Origin: Planctomycetota bacterium
GTDB lineage: Bacteria > Planctomycetota > Phycisphaerae > Sedimentisphaerales > Anaerobacaceae
Assembly (NCBI GenBank): GCA_019456255.1
Contig: VRUG01000003.1
Location: 1-64,000 of the forward strand
Direction of reading: 5' to 3'
DNA length: 64,000 nucleotides
Part shown: positions 8,957-18,289 of the stretch, in pieces
How positions within the stretch are numbered: position 1 is the first letter of the stretch
Layout of the letters: every line of letters starts with the position of its first letter
The notes under the pieces: model-generated
Databases searched by the model: none
What the model saw: the letters and a program-made list of their open reading frames with translations, nothing else
What the model was told of the DNA's origin: nothing
Position numbers and translations under genes: made by a program

Positions 8957-10651
8957 ATGCGAAGAATACAAAATCAAAACCTAACCCAGTTATTAGTTCA
9001 GCTGAAGTTTACTCCACCGAAACAACTAAAAAAACAGCTTGATGCCGCGGAAAAACTCTATGCTATTATCGAACCCGAAAAAGAATATCCCTTCGAGTTT
9101 GTTATCTTTTACATAACAGGATTTAGACCTAAAAATTTCCCCGAACAGATATTAATAAAGGGCGATGAACTTGCGAAAGATTTGAGGACCTTTATTGCCA
9201 GGCTAAGTTCGCAAATGGACATAGACGCCAATGAGCAAGAGCAACAGGTTTACACTATTGACCAACTCGCACAACAGATGAATGTTTCTGCGAAAACCAT
9301 TAGCAGATGGAGGCAGCGGGGGCTTATTGCCAGAAGATTTGTGTTTAAAGATGGCAAAAAAAAACTGGGTTTCCTGCAGTCTTCAGTAAATAAGTTTGTA
9401 AACGAAAACCCCGAACTTACAACCTACGCCAAGAATTTTACAAAAGTTACAGAAGATGAAAAAAAACAAATTGTAAAACAGGCAGCTAATCTTGTAGCCA
9501 GAACCTCACTTTCCGCTTATCAGATATTTGAAAAAATTGCTGCCAAAACAGGAAAAGCACACGAAACAGTTAGATACATAATACTAAATCACGATAAGGA
9601 CAATCCCGGAAAGCCCGTTTTTAAACAGCCGCCCGGTGTCATCAGGCCCGAAGCCGCCGTCGAACTTTATAAATTATATAAACAAGGAGGCTCCCTCGAA
9701 GACTTGATGACCAGGTTCGGAAGAAGTAAAAGCTCGATATACCGAATTATAAATCGACAGAGGGCAAGAGCGGTTCTTGTTAAAAAAATAGACTTCATTG
9801 ATAATGATGAATTTCATGAAGATAACGCAAAACAAAAAATCCTCGCAATGCCCGCCGCTGGCATAAAGCCGGCTTTTAAAGCGGTCAACGAACCATTTAA
9901 GTTGGCAGCAGGGTCATTGCCCAAATATATTCAAACTTTAAAAGATACGCCGCTGCTAAATCGTCAGCAGGAAATCGATTTATTCCGCAGATACAATTAT
10001 TTAAAGTACGCAGTTTGCAAAGAGAGAGAAAAAATAAAACTCATTGCTGTTTCAGGGATCATGCTCGATGAGATTGAAAGCCATCTCAGGCAGACACAGA
10101 TAATAAAAGAAATTTTAATCGAAGCAAATTTAAGGCTCGTCGTCAGTATAGCAAATAAACACACCGCTAAAGGGGCGAATCTGCTGGACCTGATTAGCGA
10201 GGGTAATCTCTCGCTCATGCGAGCCGTCGAAAAATTCGATTATAAAAAAGAAGTCAGGTTCAGCACCTATGCTTCGCTGGCGATAGCAAAAGATTATGCC
10301 CGAAGAATACCTGCCGAGATTTCCAGACCGGACAAAGCTTCCACCGACGGTTTGAAATATGTTCAGCACGACCGGAGAAATATCGTAACTGCCGATGTCA
10401 CTGTTCTTGAAAGGACACACAAAAGCCTTGTCCATGTGATTAAGGACAATCTTGACGAACGCGAACAGTATGTGATTTTAAATCATTTCGACCTCTTCGG
10501 CTCTTCGATAAAGAAAAAGAAAAAAACGCTTCAGCAGATTGGCGATGATTTGAATCTGACGAAAGAAAGGGTCAGGCAGATTGAACTTGCTGCCCTGCAA
10601 AAACTACGCCATTCGCTAAGCATCAAAGAGTTTGAATTACTAACAGGATAA
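8957..10651 (+). CDS. Atypical sigma-70 family factor with N-terminal HTH domains
   Basis: A 564-residue protein. The N-terminal 90 residues are unassigned. A MerR/excisionase-like helix-turn-helix follows (about 99-150, IDQLAQQMNVSAKTISRWRQ), then a second HTH (about 230-268, LMTRFGRSKSSIYRIINRQ). Next come sigma region 1.2 (about 318-345, LPKYIQTLKDTPLLNRQQEI), region 2 (about 395-455, [12 protein letters not shown] and LDLISEGNLSLMRAVEKFDY) and region 4 (about 490-555, LTKERVRQIELAALQKL). The usual WWIRQAI word of region 2.4 is replaced by ASLAIAKDYARRIP, and region 3 is missing or very short. It probably directs RNA polymerase to a non-housekeeping promoter class. No good ribosome-binding site was seen before the ATG. 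Confidence 0.85.
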   Translation: MRRIQNQNLTQLLVQLKFTPPKQLKKQLDAAEKLYAIIEPEKEYPFEFVIFYITGFRPKNFPEQILIKGDELAKDLRTFIARLSSQMDIDANEQEQQVYTIDQLAQQMNVSAKTISRWRQRGLIARRFVFKDGKKKLGFLQSSVNKFVNENPELTTYAKNFTKVTEDEKKQIVKQAANLVARTSLSAYQIFEKIAAKTGKAHETVRYIILNHDKDNPGKPVFKQPPGVIRPEAAVELYKLYKQGGSLEDLMTRFGRSKSSIYRIINRQRARAVLVKKIDFIDNDEFHEDNAKQKILAMPAAGIKPAFKAVNEPFKLAAGSLPKYIQTLKDTPLLNRQQEIDLFRRYNYLKYAVCKEREKIKLIAVSGIMLDEIESHLRQTQIIKEILIEANLRLVVSIANKHTAKGANLLDLISEGNLSLMRAVEKFDYKKEVRFSTYASLAIAKDYARRIPAEISRPDKASTDGLKYVQHDRRNIVTADVTVLERTHKSLVHVIKDNLDEREQYVILNHFDLFGSSIKKKKKTLQQIGDDLNLTKERVRQIELAALQKLRHSLSIKEFELLTG

Positions 10652-10675
10652 CATGACATAGAAAGGAATCTTATT

Positions 10676-11320
10676 ATGAGTTCATCTGAAATTTACAAAC
10701 AGATAAAAACTGACGGTATAATTGCTATCGTGCGAGGCGTTGACAAAAACAAAATCGTCGATATTGCAAAAGCCCTGCTGGAAGGGGGGATAAAACTTAT
10801 GGAAGTCACCTGCAATACCGAAAATGCGGTAGAAATGGTGGATATGCTTTCAAACCAAATGCAGGGCAAAATGACCATCGGAGCAGGAACGGTGCTGACC
10901 GAGCAATTGTGTGAGCAGATGTCGTCAGCTGGTGCGAAATATATGGTCGCTCCCGATGTAAACCCGCAACTTATCGAATATTGTATCGACCGTGACATAC
11001 CCGTCTTACCCGGAGCCGCTACACCAACCGAAGTTTTAACTGCCGCTCGTCACGGTGCAAAGATGGTCAAAATTTTCCCAGCTGCTGAACTTGGTACCAA
11101 TTATATAAAAATGCTGAAAGGACCTATAGACCACATCGATTTTGTCGCGGTAGGGGGCGTCAGGGCAAACACAATTGCCGATTTCATAAATGCCGGTTGC
11201 GTTGCTATCGGAATAGGCGGCTCGGTAATAAACAACGATTGGATTCAAACGAATAATTGGTCAGCTATGACAGACGCCGCCCGACAGTATGTTAAACAAA
11301 TGGAAAAAGCTAAATCTTGA
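10676..11320 (+). CDS. eda: KDPG/KHG aldolase
   Basis: A 214-residue class I aldolase that cleaves 2-keto-3-deoxy-6-phosphogluconate to pyruvate and glyceraldehyde 3-phosphate (Entner-Doudoroff or uronate pathways). Visible motifs are IAIVRGVD, GAGTVL (about 63-68), PGAATPTEV (about 107-115) and the Schiff-base lysine in MVKIFPAAELG (about 124-134). Length is normal for the family. It lies 24 bases after the sigma factor gene with AAAGGA upstream of the ATG, so the two may be co-transcribed. No kinase or dehydratase partner is in the window. Confidence 0.94.
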   Translation: MSSSEIYKQIKTDGIIAIVRGVDKNKIVDIAKALLEGGIKLMEVTCNTENAVEMVDMLSNQMQGKMTIGAGTVLTEQLCEQMSSAGAKYMVAPDVNPQLIEYCIDRDIPVLPGAATPTEVLTAARHGAKMVKIFPAAELGTNYIKMLKGPIDHIDFVAVGGVRANTIADFINAGCVAIGIGGSVINNDWIQTNNWSAMTDAARQYVKQMEKAKS

Positions 11321-11423
11321 TCATAGTAGATCCCTCCGGGCATGCCCCAGGCACTTGCCGCAACGGTTTCAAAGAAACCGACCTTACCTCTGCTATTCGC
11401 AGAGACAAGGATTTTGCATTCAT

Positions 11424-11441
11424 CCACGGGTAAACCCGTGG
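11424..11441. repeat. Perfect short palindrome
   Basis: CCACGGGT-AA-ACCCGTGG is a perfect eight-base inverted repeat. It lies 15 bases from the terminator stem of the convergent gene. It is too short-looped for a normal RNA hairpin and could be a protein site or part of a remnant sequence; no function can be assigned. Confidence 0.45.
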
Positions 11442-11456
11442 TTTCCTGTAAGGAAT

Positions 11457-11486
11457 AAAAAAAACCTCCAGGTTGTCCTGGAGGTT
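11457..11486 (-). terminator. Rho-independent terminator of the 64-residue gene
   Basis: A perfect ten-pair stem, AACCTCCAGG/CCTGGAGGTT, has a four-base loop. On the minus strand it is followed by a run of eight T, so it ends the minus-strand gene at 11558-11752. Confidence 0.8.
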
Positions 11487-11557
11487 AAAATCCTCGGCAA
11501 GGTCAAAAATTCAAGACCAAAATCTTCTAAGGAGTTAGCGATATCAGTATTTAATTT

Positions 11558-11752
11558 TTAAAAATCAGTCTCCTGCACCCAGTCTGCGCCAGCCTCTGCC
11601 ATCTGCCTGATATCAGGCTCTACTTCTTGTTGGCTGGCAGGCATGAATCTCGGGGCTGTTAGCGAAGCAACACACAGCACGGTCACAATAATCAAGCTCG
11701 GTATCAACGTGTCTTTCTCATCTTGAAGCCACTTCTTTCTTCTGTTTCTCAT
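11558..11752 (-). CDS. Small single-pass membrane protein
   Basis: 64 residues. A basic N-terminus (RNRRKKWLQDEK) is followed by one membrane segment (about 16-36, TLIPSLIIVTVLCVASLTA) and a polar acidic tail. The ATG has a near-perfect Shine-Dalgarno (GGAGGT) on the minus strand and the gene has its own terminator, so it is likely a real gene despite its size. No family is recognised. Orientation by the positive-inside rule puts the tail outside the cytoplasm. Confidence 0.7.
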   Translation of the reverse strand: MRNRRKKWLQDEKDTLIPSLIIVTVLCVASLTAPRFMPASQQEVEPDIRQMAEAGADWVQETDF

Positions 11753-11900
11753 AGTTACCTCCTTACAGGAACCCTCTGAGTTTTAGTGTTTTCTCTCACA
11801 ACGAAAGCATAAAAAATAATTACCCGTTTGCCAAATCGGTATTTGCTGCATTGAGGGAATTTCAACTCTTAGCTTGTAAAATGATGAGTAAAAGGTGGGA

Positions 11901-12404
11901 TTATTGGACGCCGCCTAATTTATGCCCGGACCCGAGGGTATATAAGCGTTTTTTGGCTTCGCTATTCACATGAGAAGCGGCAATTTCGCCTACAAAAATT
12001 ATATGGTCGCCTGCCTCCGTCTCCGATACGAGCCTGCATTCAAAGTTGGCAACGGCATCGCTTAAAAGTACCGAATCTATCTCTTTAGCCGGCTTGGTTT
12101 CACAGTCAAACTCGGCAAATTTATCAACATTTCGTCCTGACCGGGACCCGAAAAACAAAGCTGCTTCGCCCATATCCGAAGACGGAAATGCGATAGTGAA
12201 GCACTTCGAATGCCGTATCGTTTCGATTGAATAGTGTTTACTTGCCACAGCTATCGCCATCATCGCCGGATTTCCAGAAGCTATCATTGTCCAGCCGAGC
12301 GTAACAGGATTGGCTTTGCCGTTCCGGTCTTTGGCGATTGCTATCACTATTTGCTCCGGATACTTCGTTTTTATCGCCTCGGAATATTCAGCTTGTTTTT
12401 GCAT
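11901..12404 (-). CDS. Flavin reductase-like FMN-binding protein
   Basis: A 167-residue split-barrel flavoprotein of the flavin reductase family. The FMN-binding style is seen in NPVTLGWTMIASGNPAMMAIAVA (positions about 32-54) and the stretch FTIAFPSSDMGEAALFFGS (about 68-86). GDHIIFVGEIAASHVN (about 132-147) is typical of the C-terminal strand pair. Members bind FMN and often reduce flavin with NAD(P)H or act on small substrates; the actual substrate is unknown. It is divergent from proC, with about 90 bases between them. Confidence 0.88.
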   Translation of the reverse strand: MQKQAEYSEAIKTKYPEQIVIAIAKDRNGKANPVTLGWTMIASGNPAMMAIAVASKHYSIETIRHSKCFTIAFPSSDMGEAALFFGSRSGRNVDKFAEFDCETKPAKEIDSVLLSDAVANFECRLVSETEAGDHIIFVGEIAASHVNSEAKKRLYTLGSGHKLGGVQ

Positions 12405-12492
12405 TGCTATTCTCCATAATTAGCTATATATTAATCATCCTAAGTATTACTGAAATTATATCTTTAAGGCTGTTTTTGACAAGGGCAAACAA

Positions 12493-13302
12493 ATGGACAA
12501 AATCGGATTTATAGGCGGCGGCAATATGGCCGAGGCCCTCATAAAAGGAATAATTGCCGAGAATATTTATACCTCGGACGGCATCCTTGTAAGCGATATC
12601 AGCACCGACAGGCTTGCGCTTCTAGCCAAACTGTACAAGGTGAAAACTACCGACCAAAATGCAGCACTCGCATCGCAGGTAGACATCCTTGTCTTAGCTG
12701 TAAAACCGCAGACCATGGCAGAGGCACTTGCCAGCATCAAAGACTCGCTAAAAGAAAACGTCCTCGTTATCTCCATCGCAGCTGGCATCAAAATCGCTAA
12801 AATCGCAGACGTACTTGGTGACATACCCATAGTTCGGGTCATGCCCAATACGCCCGCCTTGATTGCCCAGGGCGCAAGCGCATTGTTTGCTAATGACAAA
12901 GCCGAAAAAATCCTCGATAAGGCAAAGACGATTTTTGACGCCGTAGGAATTGCCGTAACAGTTGAATCAGAAGATTTGATTGACGCGGTAACCGCAGTTA
13001 GCGGAAGCGGACCGGCATACTTTTTTCTCTTAATGGAAGAAATGATAAAAGCTGCCGTCGAATTAGGCATCCCAGAAGACAATGCAAAAAAACTTGTCCT
13101 GCAAACCGCAAAAGGTGCAGCACTACTGGCTGTGGGCGCAGATGAAAATGGAGAGACAACCGCTCAGCTTAGACAAAAAGTCACTTCCCCGGGCGGAACT
13201 ACCGAAGCTGCTTTAAAAACTTTCACTGAAGGTAAATTCGCATCTCTCGTTACTGCCGCCATTAAACGCGCATACGACAGAAGCAAAGAACTCTCAAAGT
13301 AA
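12493..13302 (+). CDS. proC: Pyrroline-5-carboxylate reductase
   Basis: 269 residues, the usual length. It catalyses the NAD(P)H reduction of pyrroline-5-carboxylate to proline in the cytosol. The N-terminal Rossmann motif is IGFIGGGNMAEALIKGI. VRVMPNTPALI (about 116-126) and the C-terminal dimer domain (AVSGSGPAYFFLLMEEM, about 170-186; KVTSPGGTTEAAL, about 233-245) are all present. No other proline genes are adjacent. Confidence 0.97.
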   Translation: MDKIGFIGGGNMAEALIKGIIAENIYTSDGILVSDISTDRLALLAKLYKVKTTDQNAALASQVDILVLAVKPQTMAEALASIKDSLKENVLVISIAAGIKIAKIADVLGDIPIVRVMPNTPALIAQGASALFANDKAEKILDKAKTIFDAVGIAVTVESEDLIDAVTAVSGSGPAYFFLLMEEMIKAAVELGIPEDNAKKLVLQTAKGAALLAVGADENGETTAQLRQKVTSPGGTTEAALKTFTEGKFASLVTAAIKRAYDRSKELSK

Positions 13303-13336
13303 AAAAAGCCCGCCAACAGCAGCTAAGTTTTTACAC

Positions 13337-13519
13337 TCACTTGATGATAATACACTCGACGGGACATTCTTCTGCTGCCTGCTCTACTGCATCCTCTAAT
13401 TCCGCCGGAACCTTATCGACTATTACCGATGCGATTTCGCTGCCCAACTCAAACACTTCAGGACAGGTATCCACGCACAGCCCGCATGCCGTGCACGTAT
13501 CTTCTATTGTAGCTTTCAT
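13337..13519 (-). CDS. Small [4Fe-4S] ferredoxin
   Basis: A 60-residue ferredoxin with CTACGLCVDTC (Cys9, 12, 15, 19) and a C-terminal CPVEC (Cys52, 56). This is the layout of single-cluster ferredoxins, with an acidic middle. It would carry electrons at low potential, consistent with an anaerobic or facultative lifestyle. It is convergent with proC and has no obvious redox partner beside it. Confidence 0.93.
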   Translation of the reverse strand: MKATIEDTCTACGLCVDTCPEVFELGSEIASVIVDKVPAELEDAVEQAAEECPVECIIIK

Positions 13520-13739
13520 AACTCTTTTCCCCTTAAAAACCCCTTTTAAACACCAACCGATTATTGATTATGCCCGGCTCATTGTCAACAATCAATATGC
13601 AATACTGTTAGCAAAAAAACCATTCCACCAGCAAGATAAAATTGGGATTTTGCAAGGTTTTTGTGGCAATTATTGCTTTGTTTGCTATACTACCGGAGGT
13701 TTTGGACGTAATAAATTATTTTTAGCAATCATTTTTTAC

Positions 13740-13836
13740 GGCCGGGTCCCATGCAAGCCGAGCCCGTGAACCTGGTCAGGCGGGGAACCGAGCAGCCATA
13801 AGCGTGTGCTCTGTTGTGCTGTGGTAAACCCGGCCA
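13740..13836 (+). ncRNA. ffs: Signal recognition particle RNA (small bacterial type)
   Basis: The conserved domain IV is clear: CCTGGTCAGGCGGGGAACC then GAGCAGCCATAA, as in bacterial 4.5S RNA (TCAGG, asymmetric loop, AGCAGCC). The outer stem GGCCGGGT (13740-13747) pairs with ACCCGGCC (13828-13835), and a T-run follows, which should terminate it. It is the partner of Ffh (43623-45050) in co-translational targeting. The location just upstream of dnaX-recR is the classic bacterial position. Confidence 0.95.
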
Positions 13837-13891
13837 CTTTTTTTGATTGATTATAGAATATTGATAATTGTTAAATGAGGTATTATTGCTA

Positions 13892-14266
13892 ATGAACCAG
13901 GTGGATCTAAAGAAAAGAACTAAAGAATTTGCACATCGCTGTGTTAAACTTAGTTCAGCTTTACCAAAAAGGTTATTGAGCAATCATATAAGAAAACAGT
14001 TGATAAGATGTTCTACATCTGTTGCGGCAAATTATCGAGCAGCATGTGTTGCTCAATCAAAACCTGATTTTGTTTCTAAGTTGAGTATTGTTATTGAAGA
14101 AGCTGATGAGACCTGTTTTTGGATGGAATTTGTTGTAGAGGAAAATCTAGTTGATGAAGAAAAAATAAAACCTTTACTTACGGAGGCAAAAGAATTAACT
14201 GCCATTTTTATTGCATCAAGAAAAACAGTTAAAAATAGAAGTCCGGAATTTATTATTAATCATTGA
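13892..14266 (+). CDS. Four-helix bundle (S23-like) protein
   Basis: A 124-residue all-helical protein of the four-helix bundle / S23 family, originally found in rRNA intervening sequences and common as a stand-alone gene in planctomycetes and Bacteroidetes. The family words are QLIRCSTSVAANYRAA (about 38-53), DFVSKLSIVIEEADET (about 60-75) and FWMEF. Function is unknown. I use ATG 13892 rather than the upstream in-frame TTG at 13868. It separates ffs from dnaX and looks like a later insertion into that conserved order. Confidence 0.88.
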   Translation: MNQVDLKKRTKEFAHRCVKLSSALPKRLLSNHIRKQLIRCSTSVAANYRAACVAQSKPDFVSKLSIVIEEADETCFWMEFVVEENLVDEEKIKPLLTEAKELTAIFIASRKTVKNRSPEFIINH

Positions 14267-14290
14267 TCATTTATCAGTAATCAATTGACT

Positions 14291-15940
14291 ATGTCTTATA
14301 CAGTATTAGCAAGAAAATATCGGTCGCAAAACTTTGACGATATCGTCGGGCAGGATCCTATCGCGCAGACTCTCAAAAATGCGATACAATCCGACAGAGT
14401 CGCACACGCTTATCTTTTTTCCGGAACCAGAGGCATTGGAAAAACCACTATGGCCAGAGTCTTGGCAAAAGCTCTTAACTGCCTAAACGCCGACGCTCCC
14501 ACAATCGAACCATGCTGTAAATGCGAAAGCTGTCTTGCTGTAAATGCAGGCGAGGATATTGACGTCATCGAAATCGATGGTGCCTCGAACAATGGCGTTG
14601 AAGAAGTACGCAAGCTCCGCGAAAATGCAATTTACCGACCCGCACGGGCAAGGTTCAAGATCTATGTCATTGACGAAGTGCACATGCTTAGCAACTCAGC
14701 ATTCAATGCGCTGCTGAAAATACTTGAAGAACCCCCTGAGCATGTAAAGTTTATCTTTGCGACCACAGAACCGAATAAAGTTATAGCTACGATTCAGTCC
14801 AGGTGTCAGCGATTTGATTTTAACAATATCTCTCCTGCAAATATCGCTAAGCAACTCAAATTCGTTCTAAAGAAGGAAAAAATAAAATTCCAGGAAGATT
14901 TGCTTTTGCCTCTGGCTAAAATGGCCAATGGCTCAATGCGGGACGCCTTAAGCCTGCTCGATAGATTAATCAGCATAGGCACCGTGCCCTTAACACCTCA
15001 ACTGCTGGAACAGTTTTTGGGATGCACCAATAGCGAGAAAATCTATAATCTCATCGAGAAAATCGGAGATAGCGATGCGGCGCAAACTCTTGCTGTAGTA
15101 GAGGAACTCATCAATACAGGACAAAGCGAACCGCAGATTGTCGATTCACTTGTGGACTGCATGAGGGATTTAATGGTCACTAAATCAGCAGGCCGCGACA
15201 CCGAGCTTTTAATACTGACCGACGAACAAAGAAAAAGACTCGGCCAGCTAACTGAAAAATTTGACATCGCTGCACTAATATACAATATAACTACACTTGA
15301 AAAACTCAGATGGACAATCAAAAACAGTGATGCACCGAGAGCACTTTTAGAAGCGTCACTTCTAAGATTTGCACTGAGTCAGCACTTCTTAAATGTTGAC
15401 ACTCTGCTTGCACAAATGCAGTCTGGGCAATCCGCTCCATTAAAAAAAAACAAAATAGTTAATAATACCCCAGCAGTTAGCCCCAATACCACTAAAACCG
15501 AAGAAAAAACAGACGTGCAATCTGAAGCGGCTCAATTCGGTGACATGCAGGCAATAAAAGATAACTGGAAAAGCATCCTGAAAGTTATATCTTCAAAATT
15601 TGGTAATGGAACTTCCGCATTATTAAATTCTGCTGCCCCGGCAAGGCTCGAAAATAACATCCTAACGCTCTCTTTTCCAGCATCTGCACGCCCAGCAATG
15701 CAAATGTGCGAATCTACCGGTCGGGCAGAGCAAATTCAAACTATCTTAAATGAAAATTATGAGACAAATGTAAAAGTGCAATTTGAAGTAGAAGTTGGCA
15801 GCCAGCCCAAGACCGAAATTCTTGATGCTAATACTAAAACTGCCAGTCAAAAGAAAAACCAGATTGTTAATGACCCCGCTGTCAGAAAAGTTCTCTTAGG
15901 ACTCGAAGCGACCATCATTGACATTGAACAGAACAAATAA
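14291..15940 (+). CDS. dnaX: DNA polymerase III gamma/tau subunit
   Basis: A 549-residue clamp-loader ATPase. Features are the N-terminus YTVLARKYRSQNFDDIVGQ, Walker A GTRGIGKTT (about 43-51), a four-cysteine zinc module (CCKCESC, about 75-81, plus an upstream Cys), Walker B VIDEVHML and the sensor ATTEPNKV. The C-terminal third is a less conserved tau-like region. It loads the beta clamp at the replication fork. The ATG at 14291 is preferred over an in-frame TTG six bases upstream. recR follows after 23 bases, as in many bacteria. Confidence 0.97.
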   Translation: MSYTVLARKYRSQNFDDIVGQDPIAQTLKNAIQSDRVAHAYLFSGTRGIGKTTMARVLAKALNCLNADAPTIEPCCKCESCLAVNAGEDIDVIEIDGASNNGVEEVRKLRENAIYRPARARFKIYVIDEVHMLSNSAFNALLKILEEPPEHVKFIFATTEPNKVIATIQSRCQRFDFNNISPANIAKQLKFVLKKEKIKFQEDLLLPLAKMANGSMRDALSLLDRLISIGTVPLTPQLLEQFLGCTNSEKIYNLIEKIGDSDAAQTLAVVEELINTGQSEPQIVDSLVDCMRDLMVTKSAGRDTELLILTDEQRKRLGQLTEKFDIAALIYNITTLEKLRWTIKNSDAPRALLEASLLRFALSQHFLNVDTLLAQMQSGQSAPLKKNKIVNNTPAVSPNTTKTEEKTDVQSEAAQFGDMQAIKDNWKSILKVISSKFGNGTSALLNSAAPARLENNILTLSFPASARPAMQMCESTGRAEQIQTILNENYETNVKVQFEVEVGSQPKTEILDANTKTASQKKNQIVNDPAVRKVLLGLEATIIDIEQNK

Positions 15941-15963
15941 AAAATCTATAAGAAAAATAAACT

Positions 15964-16569
15964 ATGACCAGCGTTTATACAGAAAGCTTGAACAATCTTA
16001 TCGATGAGTTTGCCAAGTTACCCGGTATAGGCCCTAAAACTGCCGAAAGGCTTGCGTTCCATATTTTAAAAACAAACACTGCCGACGCAATGGCACTTGC
16101 AAACGCGGTTAGTGACGTCAAAAATAAAATTAAACAATGCGAAATTTGCTTCAATCTTTCTGAAGAACCTACCTGCCAAATCTGCAACGACCTGGGGCGC
16201 GATAAAAGCCTGATTTGTATTGTCGAACAGCCTAAAGATATTATTAGTCTCGAAAAAACCCAAAATTGCAAGTGGCTCTATCATGTACTCGGCGGACATA
16301 TCGCTCCGCTCGAAGGCGTAGAACCGTCCGATTTAACTATCGATAAACTTGTTGATAGGGTCCGGAAAGAGGATGTAAAAGAAATTATAATGGCGACAAA
16401 TCCGAACATGGCAGGTGATGGCACAGCTCTTTATATAAGTTCACTGCTAAAACCGCTGCAGATTAAAGTTACGCGACTGGCGAGAGGACTTCCTTCCGGC
16501 ACTACTATCGAATATGCAAGCGGCAAAATTCTCGCCGACGCTATCAGCGGTAGACAGGAATTGCAGTGA
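15964..16569 (+). CDS. recR: Recombination mediator RecR
   Basis: 201 residues, full length. It has an N-terminal helix-hairpin-helix (KLPGIGPKTAERLAFHIL, about 18-35), a four-cysteine zinc finger (CEICFNLSEEPTCQIC, about 59-74) and a Toprim domain (IVEQPKDI, then EIIMATNPNMAGDGTALY). The C-terminal Walker-B-like segment is TRLARGLPSGTTIEYA. It works with RecO/RecF in loading RecA onto gapped DNA. It is probably co-transcribed with dnaX. Confidence 0.97.
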   Translation: MTSVYTESLNNLIDEFAKLPGIGPKTAERLAFHILKTNTADAMALANAVSDVKNKIKQCEICFNLSEEPTCQICNDLGRDKSLICIVEQPKDIISLEKTQNCKWLYHVLGGHIAPLEGVEPSDLTIDKLVDRVRKEDVKEIIMATNPNMAGDGTALYISSLLKPLQIKVTRLARGLPSGTTIEYASGKILADAISGRQELQ

Positions 16570-16638
16570 AAGCAGGCCGCTTCTTCCTAAACCTTTTTAA
16601 GTCTCACCGGAATATTGTCGAAGTTTTCGCTAACTTTA

Positions 16639-16647
16639 TGGTATAAT
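16639..16647 (+). promoter_or_regulatory. Extended -10 promoter element before rpoN
   Basis: TGGTATAAT lies 59 bases before the rpoN start. No -35 with normal spacing was found, which fits an extended -10 promoter. Confidence 0.45.
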
Positions 16648-16705
16648 GTTATGGAAATGCAATGTTTGATTAGTTAAGACTAACTGACGAGGATAGTAGC
16701 ACATT

Positions 16706-18175
16706 ATGAGATTGGAAATGACCGGACAGATGAGAATGGACCAGCGGATGAAGTTGGCTCCACGAATGATCCAGTCCATGGAGATTCTCCAGCTTCCCAT
16801 ACTCGCTCTCCAGGAAAGAATCGAACAGGAACTTAACTCCAATCCAGTCCTGGAACTCGATGAGCCTTTAGACGAGGATGCCGATAGAACGCCTGAGCAG
16901 ACCTCTAACGAAGATGTTAACGAAAAAGAATTAGCAGATACCACGGGACAAAGCGGAGAAGACTTCGAGAGTATTAACAATCTTGATGACGATTACAAAG
17001 AGTATATGACTCAAACCTACATCCCCCAACGCAGGGTTCGCTCTGACGAACCGGACCTCAAACTCGAAGCCATAAAAAATACTGCCGCACCTCAGCAGTC
17101 ATTGCATGAATATCTCTCCAAACAGTGGGGACTTGTCGATGCCGACGAAAAAATAAAAAATGCAGGAACCGCTATCATCGACTATATCGATGGCAGAGGC
17201 TACATCATAGTCAGACTCGAACAGCTTTACAATAAAGATAAATCCGATTTCTCTATTGACGACCTAAACAACGCGTTGGATAGGATACAAAAACTTGACC
17301 CTGTTGGTATCGGAGCGCGTGACCTAAAAGAATGTCTGCTTATACAGATGGCACAAAACGGAGATTACTCAAATTTAGAATACAGACTTATTTCGCAACA
17401 TATGCAGGAGCTGCTCGAAAATCGATTGCCAGACATCGCAAAAAAAATGAATTGCTCACTTGAACAGCTTAATCATGCCATTGAACATATGAGCAAACTC
17501 GATACTTCGCCAGGACTCCAAATTGGACAACAGCGAAATCATCCAATTACCGCTGATGTCATTGTTGAACAGGACTCAGACACCGGCGAATATATTGTCA
17601 AATTAGCTGATTCAAGTCTGCCAGCCTTAAAAGTTAATGACAGCTACAAGAAAATGGCAAAAGACACATCCGTAAACAACAAGACAAGAAAATTCCTACA
17701 AAGTAATATTCATTCGGCGCAATGGATTATCGAAGCGATAGAGCAGAGAAAAAATACCCTCCTTAGGGTCGCAAGCTCTGTGGTGAGATATCAAAAAAAA
17801 TTCTTCGATAAAGGCCAGTTCCATCTTCAGCCCTTGCCAATGTCAAAAGTTGCTGATGATGTCGGAGTGCACCTTGCAACTGTATCACGGGCCGTTGCTG
17901 GTAAATATATACAGTGCTCATGGGGTATTTTGCCTCTAAGAAAATTCTTTAGCGGCGGAACAGAGGATACTAATGGCCAGTCCCTTAGCTGGGAAGCTAT
18001 TAGGGCGAAACTCCAACAGATTGTTAACGATGAAGACAAAAGCAAACCACTAAGCGATGACAAAATTAGAAAAAAACTCGTGGAAATGGGAATAGAAAAC
18101 TTAGCGAGAAGAACTGTCGCAAAATATAGAAAACTACTCAACATCCCATCGGCAAGATTTAGAAAAAAGTATTAG
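16706..18175 (+). CDS. rpoN: RNA polymerase sigma-54 factor
   Basis: 489 residues. Region I is Q-rich at the N-terminus (LAPRMIQSMEILQLPI, about 14-29; EQELNSNPVLE). The acidic region II follows (about 50-95), then the core-binding and HTH regions (KVADDVGVHLATVSRAVAGKY, about 375-395), and the C-terminal RpoN box is ARRTVAKYRKLLNIP. It directs transcription from -24/-12 promoters activated by AAA+ enhancer-binding proteins, none of which lies in this window. Confidence 0.97.
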   Translation: MRLEMTGQMRMDQRMKLAPRMIQSMEILQLPILALQERIEQELNSNPVLELDEPLDEDADRTPEQTSNEDVNEKELADTTGQSGEDFESINNLDDDYKEYMTQTYIPQRRVRSDEPDLKLEAIKNTAAPQQSLHEYLSKQWGLVDADEKIKNAGTAIIDYIDGRGYIIVRLEQLYNKDKSDFSIDDLNNALDRIQKLDPVGIGARDLKECLLIQMAQNGDYSNLEYRLISQHMQELLENRLPDIAKKMNCSLEQLNHAIEHMSKLDTSPGLQIGQQRNHPITADVIVEQDSDTGEYIVKLADSSLPALKVNDSYKKMAKDTSVNNKTRKFLQSNIHSAQWIIEAIEQRKNTLLRVASSVVRYQKKFFDKGQFHLQPLPMSKVADDVGVHLATVSRAVAGKYIQCSWGILPLRKFFSGGTEDTNGQSLSWEAIRAKLQQIVNDEDKSKPLSDDKIRKKLVEMGIENLARRTVAKYRKLLNIPSARFRKKY

Positions 18176-18289
18176 CTTATAGGACCTCTAAACCCCTAAG
18201 TTATAGGGGGAATACCCAGGTTGGTTTTTCTGCCGTTGGCATCATTTGTATTAAGCCGCTTTTATTCACATCTATGTTAAATATTATCA

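Noticed and set aside
11325-11427. Possible remnant gene or structured element after eda
   Set aside because: The minus strand reads a short protein-like stretch with odd composition and there is a short palindrome, but no domain, start signal or RNA family could be supported.
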